A DNA stretch of 55,618 bases, taken from positions 1 to 55,618 of the forward strand of contig NZ_KB907000.1 of NCBI RefSeq assembly GCF_000381745.1, read 5' to 3'. The position numbers were made by a program, and so were the translations under genes. The notes beneath the pieces are model-generated. The model saw only the letters and a program-made list of their open reading frames with translations, made no database searches and was not told where the DNA came from. The DNA comes from Psychromonas ossibalaenae ATCC BAA-1528. Lineage in GTDB: Bacteria; Pseudomonadota; Gammaproteobacteria; Enterobacterales; Psychromonadaceae. Shown here one piece after another: positions 43,117 to 52,424 of this stretch (positions are counted from its first letter, which is position 1; every line of letters starts with the position of its first letter).

Positions 43117-46100
43117 TTATATTAAACTGTTAACCACCTCTGCAACGCGGTTTCTTCCGTTTGTTTTGGCTTTATACAAAGCAATATCAACACGTTTGAG
43201 CATGCTTGTTATACTGTCGCCGCTGATATATTGTGTGACGCCGAAACTGGCAGTAACAGTCCCCACACTGCCGATCTTTTCGCAGTGCATTTTGTCGCGT
43301 AACTTTTCTGCATTCGCTAACGCACCGCGACTGTCTGTTTGTAAAAGGATAATAAATTCTTCACCGCCCCAGCGCCCGGCTAAATCAACATTACGGGTAT
43401 TTTGTTTAAGAAGATCAGCAACATGAACAAGTACAACATCGCCGACATCATGACCAAAGTTATCATTAACCTCTTTGAAGTGATCAATATCTAACATAAT
43501 CAATGACATCTCCTGTTCGTAACGTTCACAACGGCTTAGCGCTATTGAGATCTGCTCTTCTACATGCCGTCGATTAGATAATCCGGTCAGTTGGTCTGTT
43601 ATAGAAAGGGTTTCAAGCTCTCTATTTTTCTGCTGAAGTTCCTGCGTTCTCTCTTTAACAAGGTGCTCAAGATTTTTATTCATCAGCTCTAACTCATAAT
43701 AAATACGCGCATTTTCAAGTGAGATAGCAGACTGTGATGCGATTACTTTTAACAGCTGTATGCGGTCAGATTTAAAGGCATAAGTTAATTGTGAATGTTC
43801 GAGATAGAGCAGGCCCACTAATATTTTCTGCTTAACAATCGGCACACAGCAGATTGATTTTATTTTATGTGTATTAAGATAATGACAGCGGCTGAACTGC
43901 TGATCTTTACTATCATCGTTAAATACAACGCTGTTTCCAGAATTTATCACATAATTAACTACCGCTGGTGACAGATATTTTGATTTATTAAATGCTAAAT
44001 CCTGCTCTTCATTTTTAGCATTTATATCCATTTTATCGACCAGGCGTTTAACAATAAACTGCTGCTTCTCTTTTAACAGCAGCACTCCTCTTGTCGCGCC
44101 GACGTTTTCAATTGCCAGGTTTAAAAGTTCAACAGTTAATTTATCAACATCAATATGCTTCGAAACAGCCTGTGAAGCTTTAATTACAGAGGCAAGATCA
44201 AGTATATTGGAAAAGTCTTCAGTACCGAGAGAACTGCTCACTGTTGCCTGGCTGTCTGCTAATGCAGGAGCTGTCCGGAAATAATCCGGATACTGATCTG
44301 TTAAGCACTTCATTTTACCTGACGCCCCCCAGCTCTGATATACCGCCATAGCGCGTTCCATACGGAACTTCGTTAGATGGGGTTTAGCCAGCTGACTCCA
44401 GAACAGTGCCGTTAATTCATCGGTAAGTGCAGCATCCAGCAGAAAACCGGAGTCTAATGCCAATTCCCGCGCCTGTTCATAAAGTTCAATCGCGCTTAAA
44501 CTCTCTTTTTCAATAGCGGCGACTTCGGCTTTGATCAACAGGTATTTATGGTGGAAATTCTCGGGGCATAACTCAGCCCACTGCGCAAATCGATTAAGAT
44601 GAAAATCAATAGCGGCTTTATATTCTATTTTGGCCTGCTCGTCTAATGCTGGATAAGCAGCGGTAAGATGCAGGACCGCATACAAACTGGCGTCTATTTG
44701 AATGATTTGTGCCTGCACAGTGGCTTCAATAACAGGCAGCCATTTATTGATAACAGCAAGCGGCTGAATATCTCTTGCTAATAATGATGAGCGGAGCATT
44801 GAATAAACACAATGACCATAAAAGAATGGATTTTCCTGATAATCTTCGAGAAGAGTCCGGCTGCAAAAATCAGCAGAGTCTAAACTGTTAAAACTAACCG
44901 TTTCACCTTTTAAATGCTTCAACGGCTGTATTACGATCAGTTTCAGTAAGTGCACAATATCATCAAGTTTTGCATTAGTGAGATATAACAAACTCTCTTG
45001 AGCCTGTTTTTCAACTTCGTCTAGAGGTGCTCCCGATGCGAACAGAACATGCGCTAACTGCAGAAATACCCAGCCGGCATAGGGAGAGCCGGACTCCATT
45101 GAAAGCTTAGATGCTTCGTGCCAGTATCCGTGACTGCTTTTAAGTGGTTTTAACCAGTGATTAATACCCAGAGAAAAGACATGATAGGTATAATTTTTCA
45201 TGCATGGATTCTGGTATTTATCTGCTAAGCGCATAGCAAGGCGCCCGACGGCGTGTCCTTCGCGGTATGAACCACTGGAGCATAAAATAGTCGCATAGTT
45301 AACATAACCCACAGACGTAACGGAGCAGTTACCTTTTTCCATCGATAATCTGGTGCTGATAGCAGCTGCGGCAGAGAGCAGAGGCCCGTTACCCAGAAGA
45401 TAAGCATCTACGAACGTATCAAATAATAATTCATGGGTGAGAATAAAATCAGCATCCGTCACTTCCTGCTGCTGATATAAAATATCAAAATCCTTCTCCA
45501 GAAGAAGCTTCTCAATTTTCAGCTGCTCCTGAGAAAAGATCTGCATCAGCGCCTGCTGATCAGTTGGTAAATCAAAGCCTAATAACTGCAGTGCCTGATA
45601 TTCAAGATTAACTGATTTTTGATATTGGCCTTGATGATGATACTGCTTAGCCTGCATATTACACAGCTTGAGCTTATCCTGGTCTTTTTTGAGGTTATCC
45701 CTGATGATCTGATAGAGGTTCTCTGCATTTTCAAACTGTGAAGTTAGATAGCAGGCTTCTGCTAACTCTAAGTGAAGCTGCATTGCTAATTCGTGGTTTA
45801 TCTGCCAGCAGTTTTCACCGAGCAGTTTTGCGCCGTGTGTTAAACAGGCTTTAGCAACATTAAAGGCAGCTGATTTTTTCGCTTTTACTGCGGCTTTAAG
45901 GTTCAATTTAATCAGCTCATCTGTTTCTTGAGCCGGACAAAAACAATCCCCCTGATTTAAATGTGCCACAGCGCTGAATAATTGATCCTCAGATCCGCTT
46001 TTTTCTATATTTCTGAGCTGCAGGTTACCAATAATCCAGTGTAGACCTGCCTGCCTGTCTTTTGACAGCATATCGTATGCAGCTTGTTGAATACGATCAT

Positions 46101-48144
46101 GTGCAAAACGAAATAACATGCTTGGCATCTGCACTGCCTGCTCTACCGTCAGTAGTTCAAAATCATCATGCAGTGGTTGAATTAACCCCGCAGAAACAGC
46201 TGGTAAAAGTGAGCTCGCAGCCTTCGCTCGTGATAATTCAGCTACGTTACTCAGCATTGCTAAATCAAAGAGATTGCCGATACAGCCCGCCAGCTGCAGC
46301 AGTTTTACACTTTGCAGCGGCAGCTTATTAATATTACCCTGGAGCATATCAATGACATTCTCAGCACAGGGCAGGTCTTCAATTGTTTTGCGGTTCCAGC
46401 TCCATGAGTTCAGATCGTAATCAAAGAAAATATGTCGATCGTTATACAAAGTATTAAACATGGTTTTGAAAAACAACGGATTACCATGGGTCTTCTCAAA
46501 CAGTAAATGGTTTAACCGGTCTGCATCATCTCGAGATAACGGCAGCGTGTCTTTTACTAACTGAGCAAGAACAGAAGCATCCAGCTCAGCTAACTCAATC
46601 GAGACAATATTTCGAGTTGCAGCCTGCAGTATCGGCATTGACAGTAATAAAGGATGGCTGCTCTGTACTTCATTGCTGCGGTAAGCGGAAATAATAAACA
46701 GTGATTTCTGTTCTATATACGGCGCTAACGCTTCAAGCAGAGACAGACTTGCGCCGTCAACCCACTGCAGATCATCCATAAATATTAATAATGGATAACG
46801 GCAGTCCCCCAAACTCGATAACAGATTAAGAAAAGCAGTATTAAAACGTATAGACTGCTCTTCCGTACTAAGTTCAGCAACAGCCGGTTGTGCTCCGATA
46901 AGCAGCTGCAGTTCAGGAATAACTTCGATCAAAACCTGCCCGTTAACACCAATACCATTCAAGACTGTCTTTTTCCAGCTGGCTATTTTGTCGTCACTTT
47001 CCTCCATTATCTGTCTAAACAGGGCAGATAAAGCTTGAATGAAGGCTGAATAAGGCTGATGACGCAGAAACTGATCAAATTTTCCGGCTGCAATATAACC
47101 ACCCTCTGCTGTCACTACACTGTAAAGCTCCTTAATTAAAGAGGTTTTACCCGCGCCCGAATGGCCCGCGACAAAAGCAAAGTGCCCGCAACCGTTACTC
47201 ACCCTGGCAAAAGTATCGAACAGTTTGTTAGTTTCTACGCTGCGGCCGTAGAGTTTTTCAGGGATAATAAAGCGATCCTGCAGATCATCAGCTGCCAGCG
47301 GAAAAGCTTCTATCTGCCTGTTTAATTCATATTGCTGCAGACATTTACTAAGATCAGAGTGTAAACCCTGCGCACTTTGGTAACGATCCGCGGCATCTTT
47401 GCTCATTAACTTTGCAACAATATCCGATAAAACTTGAGGAATAGCAGGGTCAAGCTCGCAGAGGGGCCGAGGATGTAATGCAATATGACAGTGAATTAAT
47501 TCATTGGAGTCATTTGCAGTAAAAGGCAGTTTTTTGCCCAGCAGCTCATAAAGCACCACCCCAAGGGAATAAAAATCAGTACGGTAATCAAGCCCGCGGT
47601 TCATTCTGCCTGTTTGTTCAGGCGACATATAAGCAAGACTACCCTCAATAAAGAGTGGTTTAATCATCGCCCTTGCACTGTGGGGAAACTCTAAAGCACA
47701 ACCGAAATCAATAATGGTCACTTGTTCATTTTCAGGATTTATAATGATGTTATTAGGAGACAGATCCCGGTGACAAAATGACTGACGATGAATATCCGCA
47801 ACTATCTCTGTTACACTTAGGCTGATTTTAAGAGCAGTTAACAGATCGATACTAGACAGCTTTTCATACTCTTTCAGCGAAATACCTTCTGCCCTTTTCG
47901 TTATCAGTGCGGCAGAGTTATTCGTTTCGATAAATGCTAAAGCCGATTGAATACCTTTTCCTTCAACGGCACTTAATATCTCATACTCACGACTTAAGCA
48001 TGCTGCCTGACGCGGAGTTGGGAACGCTTGTGCAGAGGTTTTTATGCTGACTGAAAGGTTGTCTTGACTGCGCAGCGCATTAAAAACAATGTACTGCTGG
48101 CTTTTATATTTTTGCTGAATCTGTGAGTAATCTTCAAGCTGCAC
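43117..48144 (-). CDS. Multidomain protein kinase/AAA ATPase/GAF/diguanylate cyclase
   Basis: The 1675-residue cytoplasmic protein combines four signalling modules. Residues 1-270: Hanks-type Ser/Thr kinase with the catalytic HRD at 125-127 (CHRDLSPNN), DFG at 146-148 and SPE near 175. Residues 285-600: predicted ATPase with Walker A GHSGAGKTS at 327-335 and a Walker B LLIFMDDLQW. About 650-1300: helical TPR-like region. About 1350-1490: GAF domain (CCVPIVKQKILVGLLYLEH). After a coiled coil, a GGDEF domain ends the protein, with active GGEEF at 1593-1597 and an inhibitory site RNVD five residues before. It should make cyclic di-GMP under control of unknown signals. It stands alone and shows no membrane segment. 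Confidence 0.93.
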   Translation of the reverse strand: MQLEDYSQIQQKYKSQQYIVFNALRSQDNLSVSIKTSAQAFPTPRQAACLSREYEILSAVEGKGIQSALAFIETNNSAALITKRAEGISLKEYEKLSSIDLLTALKISLSVTEIVADIHRQSFCHRDLSPNNIIINPENEQVTIIDFGCALEFPHSARAMIKPLFIEGSLAYMSPEQTGRMNRGLDYRTDFYSLGVVLYELLGKKLPFTANDSNELIHCHIALHPRPLCELDPAIPQVLSDIVAKLMSKDAADRYQSAQGLHSDLSKCLQQYELNRQIEAFPLAADDLQDRFIIPEKLYGRSVETNKLFDTFARVSNGCGHFAFVAGHSGAGKTSLIKELYSVVTAEGGYIAAGKFDQFLRHQPYSAFIQALSALFRQIMEESDDKIASWKKTVLNGIGVNGQVLIEVIPELQLLIGAQPAVAELSTEEQSIRFNTAFLNLLSSLGDCRYPLLIFMDDLQWVDGASLSLLEALAPYIEQKSLFIISAYRSNEVQSSHPLLLSMPILQAATRNIVSIELAELDASVLAQLVKDTLPLSRDDADRLNHLLFEKTHGNPLFFKTMFNTLYNDRHIFFDYDLNSWSWNRKTIEDLPCAENVIDMLQGNINKLPLQSVKLLQLAGCIGNLFDLAMLSNVAELSRAKAASSLLPAVSAGLIQPLHDDFELLTVEQAVQMPSMLFRFAHDRIQQAAYDMLSKDRQAGLHWIIGNLQLRNIEKSGSEDQLFSAVAHLNQGDCFCPAQETDELIKLNLKAAVKAKKSAAFNVAKACLTHGAKLLGENCWQINHELAMQLHLELAEACYLTSQFENAENLYQIIRDNLKKDQDKLKLCNMQAKQYHHQGQYQKSVNLEYQALQLLGFDLPTDQQALMQIFSQEQLKIEKLLLEKDFDILYQQQEVTDADFILTHELLFDTFVDAYLLGNGPLLSAAAAISTRLSMEKGNCSVTSVGYVNYATILCSSGSYREGHAVGRLAMRLADKYQNPCMKNYTYHVFSLGINHWLKPLKSSHGYWHEASKLSMESGSPYAGWVFLQLAHVLFASGAPLDEVEKQAQESLLYLTNAKLDDIVHLLKLIVIQPLKHLKGETVSFNSLDSADFCSRTLLEDYQENPFFYGHCVYSMLRSSLLARDIQPLAVINKWLPVIEATVQAQIIQIDASLYAVLHLTAAYPALDEQAKIEYKAAIDFHLNRFAQWAELCPENFHHKYLLIKAEVAAIEKESLSAIELYEQARELALDSGFLLDAALTDELTALFWSQLAKPHLTKFRMERAMAVYQSWGASGKMKCLTDQYPDYFRTAPALADSQATVSSSLGTEDFSNILDLASVIKASQAVSKHIDVDKLTVELLNLAIENVGATRGVLLLKEKQQFIVKRLVDKMDINAKNEEQDLAFNKSKYLSPAVVNYVINSGNSVVFNDDSKDQQFSRCHYLNTHKIKSICCVPIVKQKILVGLLYLEHSQLTYAFKSDRIQLLKVIASQSAISLENARIYYELELMNKNLEHLVKERTQELQQKNRELETLSITDQLTGLSNRRHVEEQISIALSRCERYEQEMSLIMLDIDHFKEVNDNFGHDVGDVVLVHVADLLKQNTRNVDLAGRWGGEEFIILLQTDSRGALANAEKLRDKMHCEKIGSVGTVTASFGVTQYISGDSITSMLKRVDIALYKAKTNGRNRVAEVVNSLI

Positions 48145-48638
48145 GGCTGATTTCCTCCCTGAAATTTTAACTGATCAATATATTACAATCCTATTATTTT
48201 ATTGTGACAAAATAAGAAACATAACACTATGTTAACCACCCTTTTTTGTTACAGGTATCGTAAAGTGATAAAATTATTGTCATTAACCACAGTTTTTAAA
48301 CCTGCTCAGGGAATGCATTACAACTAACGGATAAGAATAGATCACAAGACTTATTAAGGGCTGTTTACCCTTATGTGTTCTCTGGTTACATTTAATTCAG
48401 AACTAGTTTTCTGCTTTAAATTAGCCATGAAAATTAACCATCCCTTTTGGGATTTATTTGTTGAATGGTAAAACTAGAAAAACTGCGGAGGAATTCCTTC
48501 AAAATCATTTCGGGATAATTATTAAAATCTGCGCTTGTAACCTCAGCTGTTACTTCAATAGCTGAATATTGAATTTAGCCAGCGGCTGTATGCAAATACC
48601 CTGTCAGATTGATTGTTATGCATCCTGCTCTGCCGCTG
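48145..48638. other. Intergenic region upstream of the large kinase gene
   Basis: About 490 AT-rich bases. The first 150 probably contain the kinase gene's promoter. Near 48440 ATCCC-TTTT-GGGAT forms a short hairpin followed by TTATTTG. I see no gene and no repeat in the rest. Confidence 0.4.
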
Positions 48639-49004
48639 TTATTCCTGATTTAAACCAAGCTCTCTCTGCTTTTTCTTGGTAAGCCCCAGGGAAACAATCC
48701 GATGAGACTCTTTAAGGTAATACACTAAATCTTCATCTGTTTGTTCTGAGCTGTCATAGTGCTGTATCCACTTCATTCCTCGAGAGGCAAAATAAGGGGC
48801 TGGTTTATAACCCGCTATTTCACTTAAAAAATAATAATTAAGCTCCGATGTTTTAAAGATAAAAGCCGGTTTATCATTCTCTCCCAAACCACCAATCGCG
48901 AAAACTTTACCGCCCACTTTCCAGACATGGGAGTTGTTCCATTGAACTACATATGTCGTCGCCGGCAGTGAAAGACAAAACGCATTATATTCATCATAAG
49001 TCAC
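48639..49004 (-). CDS. MmcQ/YjbR-family protein
   Basis: The start is placed at a GTG at 49004, seven bases after AAGAGGAG; the apparent nine-residue extension reads through that site. The 121-residue protein has the MmcQ/YjbR fold signatures: YDEYNAFCLSLPATTYVVQW, HVWKVGGKVFAIGG, PAFIFKTSELNYYFLSEI and APYFASRGMKWIQHY. E. coli YjbR has a CyaY-like, DNA-binding-type fold; the cellular role of the family is not established. The gene stands alone. Confidence 0.85.
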   Translation of the reverse strand: MTYDEYNAFCLSLPATTYVVQWNNSHVWKVGGKVFAIGGLGENDKPAFIFKTSELNYYFLSEIAGYKPAPYFASRGMKWIQHYDSSEQTDEDLVYYLKESHRIVSLGLTKKKQRELGLNQE

Positions 49005-49098
49005 ACGATTACTCCTCTTGAAGCATAACATCAGCAGATCCAGAAGGTCTGGATACCCTAAATTATATTTAGTCGGACTTTAACGGGTTCTTGTGCAT

Positions 49099-49506
49099 TT
49101 AGTGCTCATTACCGGAGTAAATCCACATAGACTCGGTTTTACCGGCCCGCTCAAATCCCAGCGCTTTATAAAAATCAATCGCGTCTCCATCGGCAGTTAA
49201 CATTTGCTGGTGAAATGAAGCATATTTTGTCTGCAGCGCCTGCATCATTCTGCTGCCGATACCTTTACCATGGTATTCAGGATGAACAAGCATATGCGGG
49301 TAATACACAACCAAATGACCATCTGAAACTGCATTACCTAAACCCACTAATTTATTACCATAACGAGCTGTAACGAGAGAATGAGAATTTTGTAATGCAG
49401 CCATTAGTTCCACAGGCTTCTCTGCGGCTGACCATTTATTAGCTCTGTAAAGCTCAAGCACTTCTGATTCTTCAATTACATCATTTAAACTGACTGCTAA
49501 CTTCAT
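49099..49506 (-). CDS. GNAT-family N-acetyltransferase
   Basis: The 135-residue enzyme has the GNAT fold with the acetyl-CoA-binding motif A (MLVHPEYHGKGIGSRMMQAL, with Q/R-x-x-G-x-G/A) at about 75-95 and the C-terminal FYKALGFERAGKTESMWIY. It transfers an acetyl group to an amine; the substrate is unknown. The N-terminus has an acceptor-binding part (ELYRANKWSAAEKP) often seen in small GNAT proteins of the YitI/aminoglycoside-like group. It stands alone. Confidence 0.88.
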   Translation of the reverse strand: MKLAVSLNDVIEESEVLELYRANKWSAAEKPVELMAALQNSHSLVTARYGNKLVGLGNAVSDGHLVVYYPHMLVHPEYHGKGIGSRMMQALQTKYASFHQQMLTADGDAIDFYKALGFERAGKTESMWIYSGNEH

Positions 49507-49639
49507 AAAATACCCAATGCCTACTTTTGATATCTAACACCATAACACATTTACCACTAACACAACGAAATACAAATCATCACCTAATACACTGAAAAAT
49601 ATAAAAACTTAATAAAGCACATTGACGACTTTATCAAGA

Positions 49640-50131
49640 CTATTTCACCAAGGAAAAACCCTGTGGATATGAATGAATTCCATCATAGTCCTCTTTACTC
49701 AGCGCCACACCATTGGTTTTTGCTATCGCATAAACCATACTTATGTGAAACAAGAAATTGGGGAATATATATTGATAAATGTACTGTGACTGGCACAACT
49801 CAATGTCTGAAGTACCAGCTTTATCCTTTATAAGCTTTTTATCATCAAACACTTTGATATCCGGCATTTCATTAAGATACTTCATTGTTTCGGCAAGTTG
49901 TTTTTTTACCGCTTCTTTGCCCGTATTATCTTCGAAAAATGAAACCACCTCTTGATCCAAAAGCGGGCAATAGCCCCTCAATACAAAATTCGCAGCAATT
50001 TTGGCATTCATTTCCAGCGAAAACATATCTTCAGATAACGCGAGGGAAAACTTCTCCGGGGGGATTTTTGCTGCTATCACATCTAACTGCAATAGGTAAT
50101 GTTGAAACAATCCTTTGATATTATTTTTCAT
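49640..50131 (-). CDS. DUF1993 family protein
   Basis: The ATG at 50131 follows AGAGGAAATA. The 163-residue soluble, all-helical protein shows DUF1993 traits: LFQHYLLQLDVIAAKIPPEKFS at the start, KYLNEMPDI in the middle and PNFLFHISMVYAIAKTNGVALSKEDYDG near the end, including a metal-site-like histidine (DinB-like fold). Function unknown. It is 30 bases upstream of, and divergent or collinear with, the small membrane protein gene on the same strand, so both may belong to the MarR-controlled unit. Confidence 0.75.
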   Translation of the reverse strand: MKNNIKGLFQHYLLQLDVIAAKIPPEKFSLALSEDMFSLEMNAKIAANFVLRGYCPLLDQEVVSFFEDNTGKEAVKKQLAETMKYLNEMPDIKVFDDKKLIKDKAGTSDIELCQSQYIYQYIFPNFLFHISMVYAIAKTNGVALSKEDYDGIHSYPQGFSLVK

Positions 50132-50183
50132 TATTTCCTCTAAAACATGCAATGCCTACTCATCAATGATAATCTGAGAGCTG

Positions 50184-50651
50184 TTAACTGCTTGATTGAT
50201 TGGCTTTATTATAGGGGCGCAGTTTACCTGACATTCTCAGTCCATCTTTCATGTTCATTGCCATTAGAACCAGGTTAATGCCCCCGGCAATTAGCTCAAC
50301 CCCTTGCACTATATAGAAACTTGTATCAAACGTACCGGATGAAGCTAATATGTTCAGATAAACAGCTGACGGCATCAAGATCAGAATACCATTTAGCGCA
50401 ATGACCGGCATTTTTTTCATTTTTCTCTTTACCAGTTTTCCTTTTCTATTTTTTCCTAACGCAAAACCTGTTGCTCCCGTTGCGGCAATACTGGGAACCA
50501 AAATAAATAATCCAGGAAATACGACCAGCTCTTTTACTTTCGCCACAGCTTCTATTGAACCGAATACTTCTACTAATACGGTCGACGTAAAAAAAACGAG
50601 AATACACAGCGTAGCCGATAACGCTCCAACCAAGTGAATTACTTTTTTCAT
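50184..50651 (-). CDS. Four-helix membrane protein beside a MarR gene
   Basis: The 155-residue protein has four predicted membrane helices (about 5-28, 43-66, 80-102 and 112-134) separated by a basic loop GKNRKGKLVKRKMKK, and a hydrophilic tail. No signature was recognised. CTCC-type AAGGAGCAGAGTA precedes its ATG (on the minus strand), a strong ribosome site. It is divergent from a MarR gene with paired operators in between and is likely its target. It is followed by the DUF1993 gene. Confidence 0.75.
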   Translation of the reverse strand: MKKVIHLVGALSATLCILVFFTSTVLVEVFGSIEAVAKVKELVVFPGLFILVPSIAATGATGFALGKNRKGKLVKRKMKKMPVIALNGILILMPSAVYLNILASSGTFDTSFYIVQGVELIAGGINLVLMAMNMKDGLRMSGKLRPYNKANQSSS

Positions 50652-50674
50652 TACTCTGCTCCTTCAAACAAATG

Positions 50675-50730
50675 TGACAACACATTGTCATAATAGATCA
50701 CCCAAGCTACAATTGACAACATATTGCCAA
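50675..50730. promoter_or_regulatory. Paired operators at the third MarR gene
   Basis: TGACAACACATTGTCA (50675-50690) is a 6-4-6 palindrome. TTGACAACATATTGCCAA (50713-50730) is a near copy 38 bases further on. They share ACAA-N4-TTG and flank the centre of the divergent promoter region, as expected for MarR autoregulation. Confidence 0.68.
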
Positions 50731-50747
50731 CTTGGAGTTCAGTTACT

Positions 50748-51191
50748 ATGAGTAAAGCTGATAAAAGTGAAGTATTTACAAATGTAATATTAGAGATTTT
50801 TAAGTTAGGAGGACTACTCATTAGCGAAGGAGATCAACTATCCAAAGAATATGGAACTACGAGCGCTCGCTGGAAAGTATTAGGTGCTATTGCTCTAGCA
50901 GATTCTCCGCAAACAGTCTCTCAAATAGCTAAAACCATGGGGTTAAGCAGACAGGCTGTTCAACGGTTAGTGGATGTAATCAGCAAGGAGGGGCTGCTTG
51001 AGTTTAGAGCGAACCCTGTACATAAAAAAGCCAGACTAATCAGCCTTAGCGACAGCGGCATGGATATTTACGCTAAACTTGATAAAAAACAAGTTAGATG
51101 GGCAAAAGACAATTCACTAAATTTCAGCAAAAAGGATCTGCAAACTACCCTGTCGGTTCTGAAAGATGTCTCCCGACAATTCGAACCATAA
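50748..51191 (+). CDS. MarR-family regulator
   Basis: The 147-residue protein starts MSKADKSEVF at ATG 50748, 10 bases after GGAG; an upstream in-frame start lies in the operator region. MarR features are RWKVLGAIALADSPQTVSQI, AKTMGLSRQAVQRLVDVIS (recognition helix) and the wing RANPVHKKARLISLSDSG. It is divergent from the four-helix membrane protein gene and probably represses it and itself. The ligand is unknown. Confidence 0.9.
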   Translation: MSKADKSEVFTNVILEIFKLGGLLISEGDQLSKEYGTTSARWKVLGAIALADSPQTVSQIAKTMGLSRQAVQRLVDVISKEGLLEFRANPVHKKARLISLSDSGMDIYAKLDKKQVRWAKDNSLNFSKKDLQTTLSVLKDVSRQFEP

Positions 51192-51385
51192 TGTCGTGTT
51201 AAGACGCTAAAGTTTGTAAAGCACAAACAAAACAAGCTGTTTTTGTTCCCTTAATATGAGAAACAACATTCACAGACAATGAGAAATAGCGAGATTAGCG
51301 CTTTGCTGCCGGGCATCGTAAAGGTAAGATATACGCAATAATTACCTTCTCAGCTATCATTCTGACAAACAAAATAAGAAGCTTT

Positions 51386-52189
51386 ATGTTCACATTATTT
51401 GCAAGTAAACCATTACTAAATGACGATGAAAGCCAATGGATATTTAGTACTTTTCACTGGGCGCTCATTCATTTTGATAAAGACGAATTTTTTCAACGCA
51501 GCCGATTGATTCAACCAACGGATCAGTTTTTCAAAGGGCAGGTAGACAGTCATCAAGCTTTAGCTCAAACCGTGTTTGAATGCTGCGTAAAATATGCAGG
51601 GTTACAACATTGGCCTCTGCAGCTGCAGCACCCGGAGCAATATACGAATCAAACAGCAGAATTAATGGCGCTGGATAGCATTGAAGGTGCACTAAAACGC
51701 AACTCACAAAACAATAATTTAACGAAGTTAGTTTCACCTCAGCCTATCGTATTAACCTATAACAGACATCAAACAGGCAAACCGGAAGATCTTGCGGCAA
51801 CTTTTACCAGTCACTTTGCGCAACATCTGATCGTACAGTCACAACAGTTACCACCAGGTGGTGCTAATCTACTTGTAGAAAGCAGTGAAGTACTTGCCGT
51901 CTTTATGGGGTTTGGTGTGATGATGTGTAATTCAGCCTATACCTACCGAGGCGGCTGCGGCAGTTGTTATAATGCCCAAGCAAATCGCAGCGCAAGCTTA
52001 ACTGAAGATAAAGTCGTGTTTGCATTTGCACTATTTTGTAAATTAAAAAACATCCCGCATAAACAGGCGATGAAACACCTTAAAAAATATTTACGAAGTC
52101 TTTATAAACAAGCCGCAAAACAAATAGATAAAGAGCCGGAAAAAGTGCAGTATCTGCTCGATTTAAACTTACAGAAACAACTGATTTAA
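51386..52189 (+). CDS. Conserved-looking protein of unknown function
   Basis: A 267-residue soluble protein without signal peptide. It begins MFTLFASKPLLNDDESQWIF and contains FGVMMCNSAYTYRGGCGSCY with three cysteines (C-N-S-A..G-G-C-G-S-C), which could bind a metal or a cofactor, then KHLKKYLRSLYKQAAKQI near the end. Histidines before (ATFTSHFAQHLIVQ) might join a metal site. I do not know a family name. It is the last ordinary gene before the cassette-like region. Confidence 0.7.
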   Translation: MFTLFASKPLLNDDESQWIFSTFHWALIHFDKDEFFQRSRLIQPTDQFFKGQVDSHQALAQTVFECCVKYAGLQHWPLQLQHPEQYTNQTAELMALDSIEGALKRNSQNNNLTKLVSPQPIVLTYNRHQTGKPEDLAATFTSHFAQHLIVQSQQLPPGGANLLVESSEVLAVFMGFGVMMCNSAYTYRGGCGSCYNAQANRSASLTEDKVVFAFALFCKLKNIPHKQAMKHLKKYLRSLYKQAAKQIDKEPEKVQYLLDLNLQKQLI

Positions 52190-52343
52190 ACGGGAACACA
52201 GTGCACCGCTCTGTAAACATGATGTAAAATATGAGCTTATTTCGTCTCAAACTGCATGAACTGTATCAAGCAAATAGCATCGGCGTAACACTCCATATAG
52301 GTAGTTGGTTAAACCTTACCTGACAGGGACTTACACCCTGCAA

Positions 52344-52410
52344 GATGCATCAACGCCTGCATGTGGACTGCTGCCGAAGGCGGCAGTCCCTACGATGCAT
52401 TTGTTATGTG
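52344..52410 (-). repeat. attC-like hairpin A
   Basis: GGACTGCTGCC and GGCGGCAGTCC form an 11-bp stem (one mismatch) around GAA. Outer arms pair GCATCAACGCCTGCAT with ATGCATTTGTTATG-type sequence. Read on the minus strand it begins CATAACAAATGCATC and ends GCAGGCGTTGATG, close to the Vibrio attC layout (TAACAAACGCC...GGCGGGCGTTA). About 67 bases, between the conserved protein gene and the phosphotransferase gene. Confidence 0.6.
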
Positions 52411-52424
52411 CGGGCTGCCTCGGA

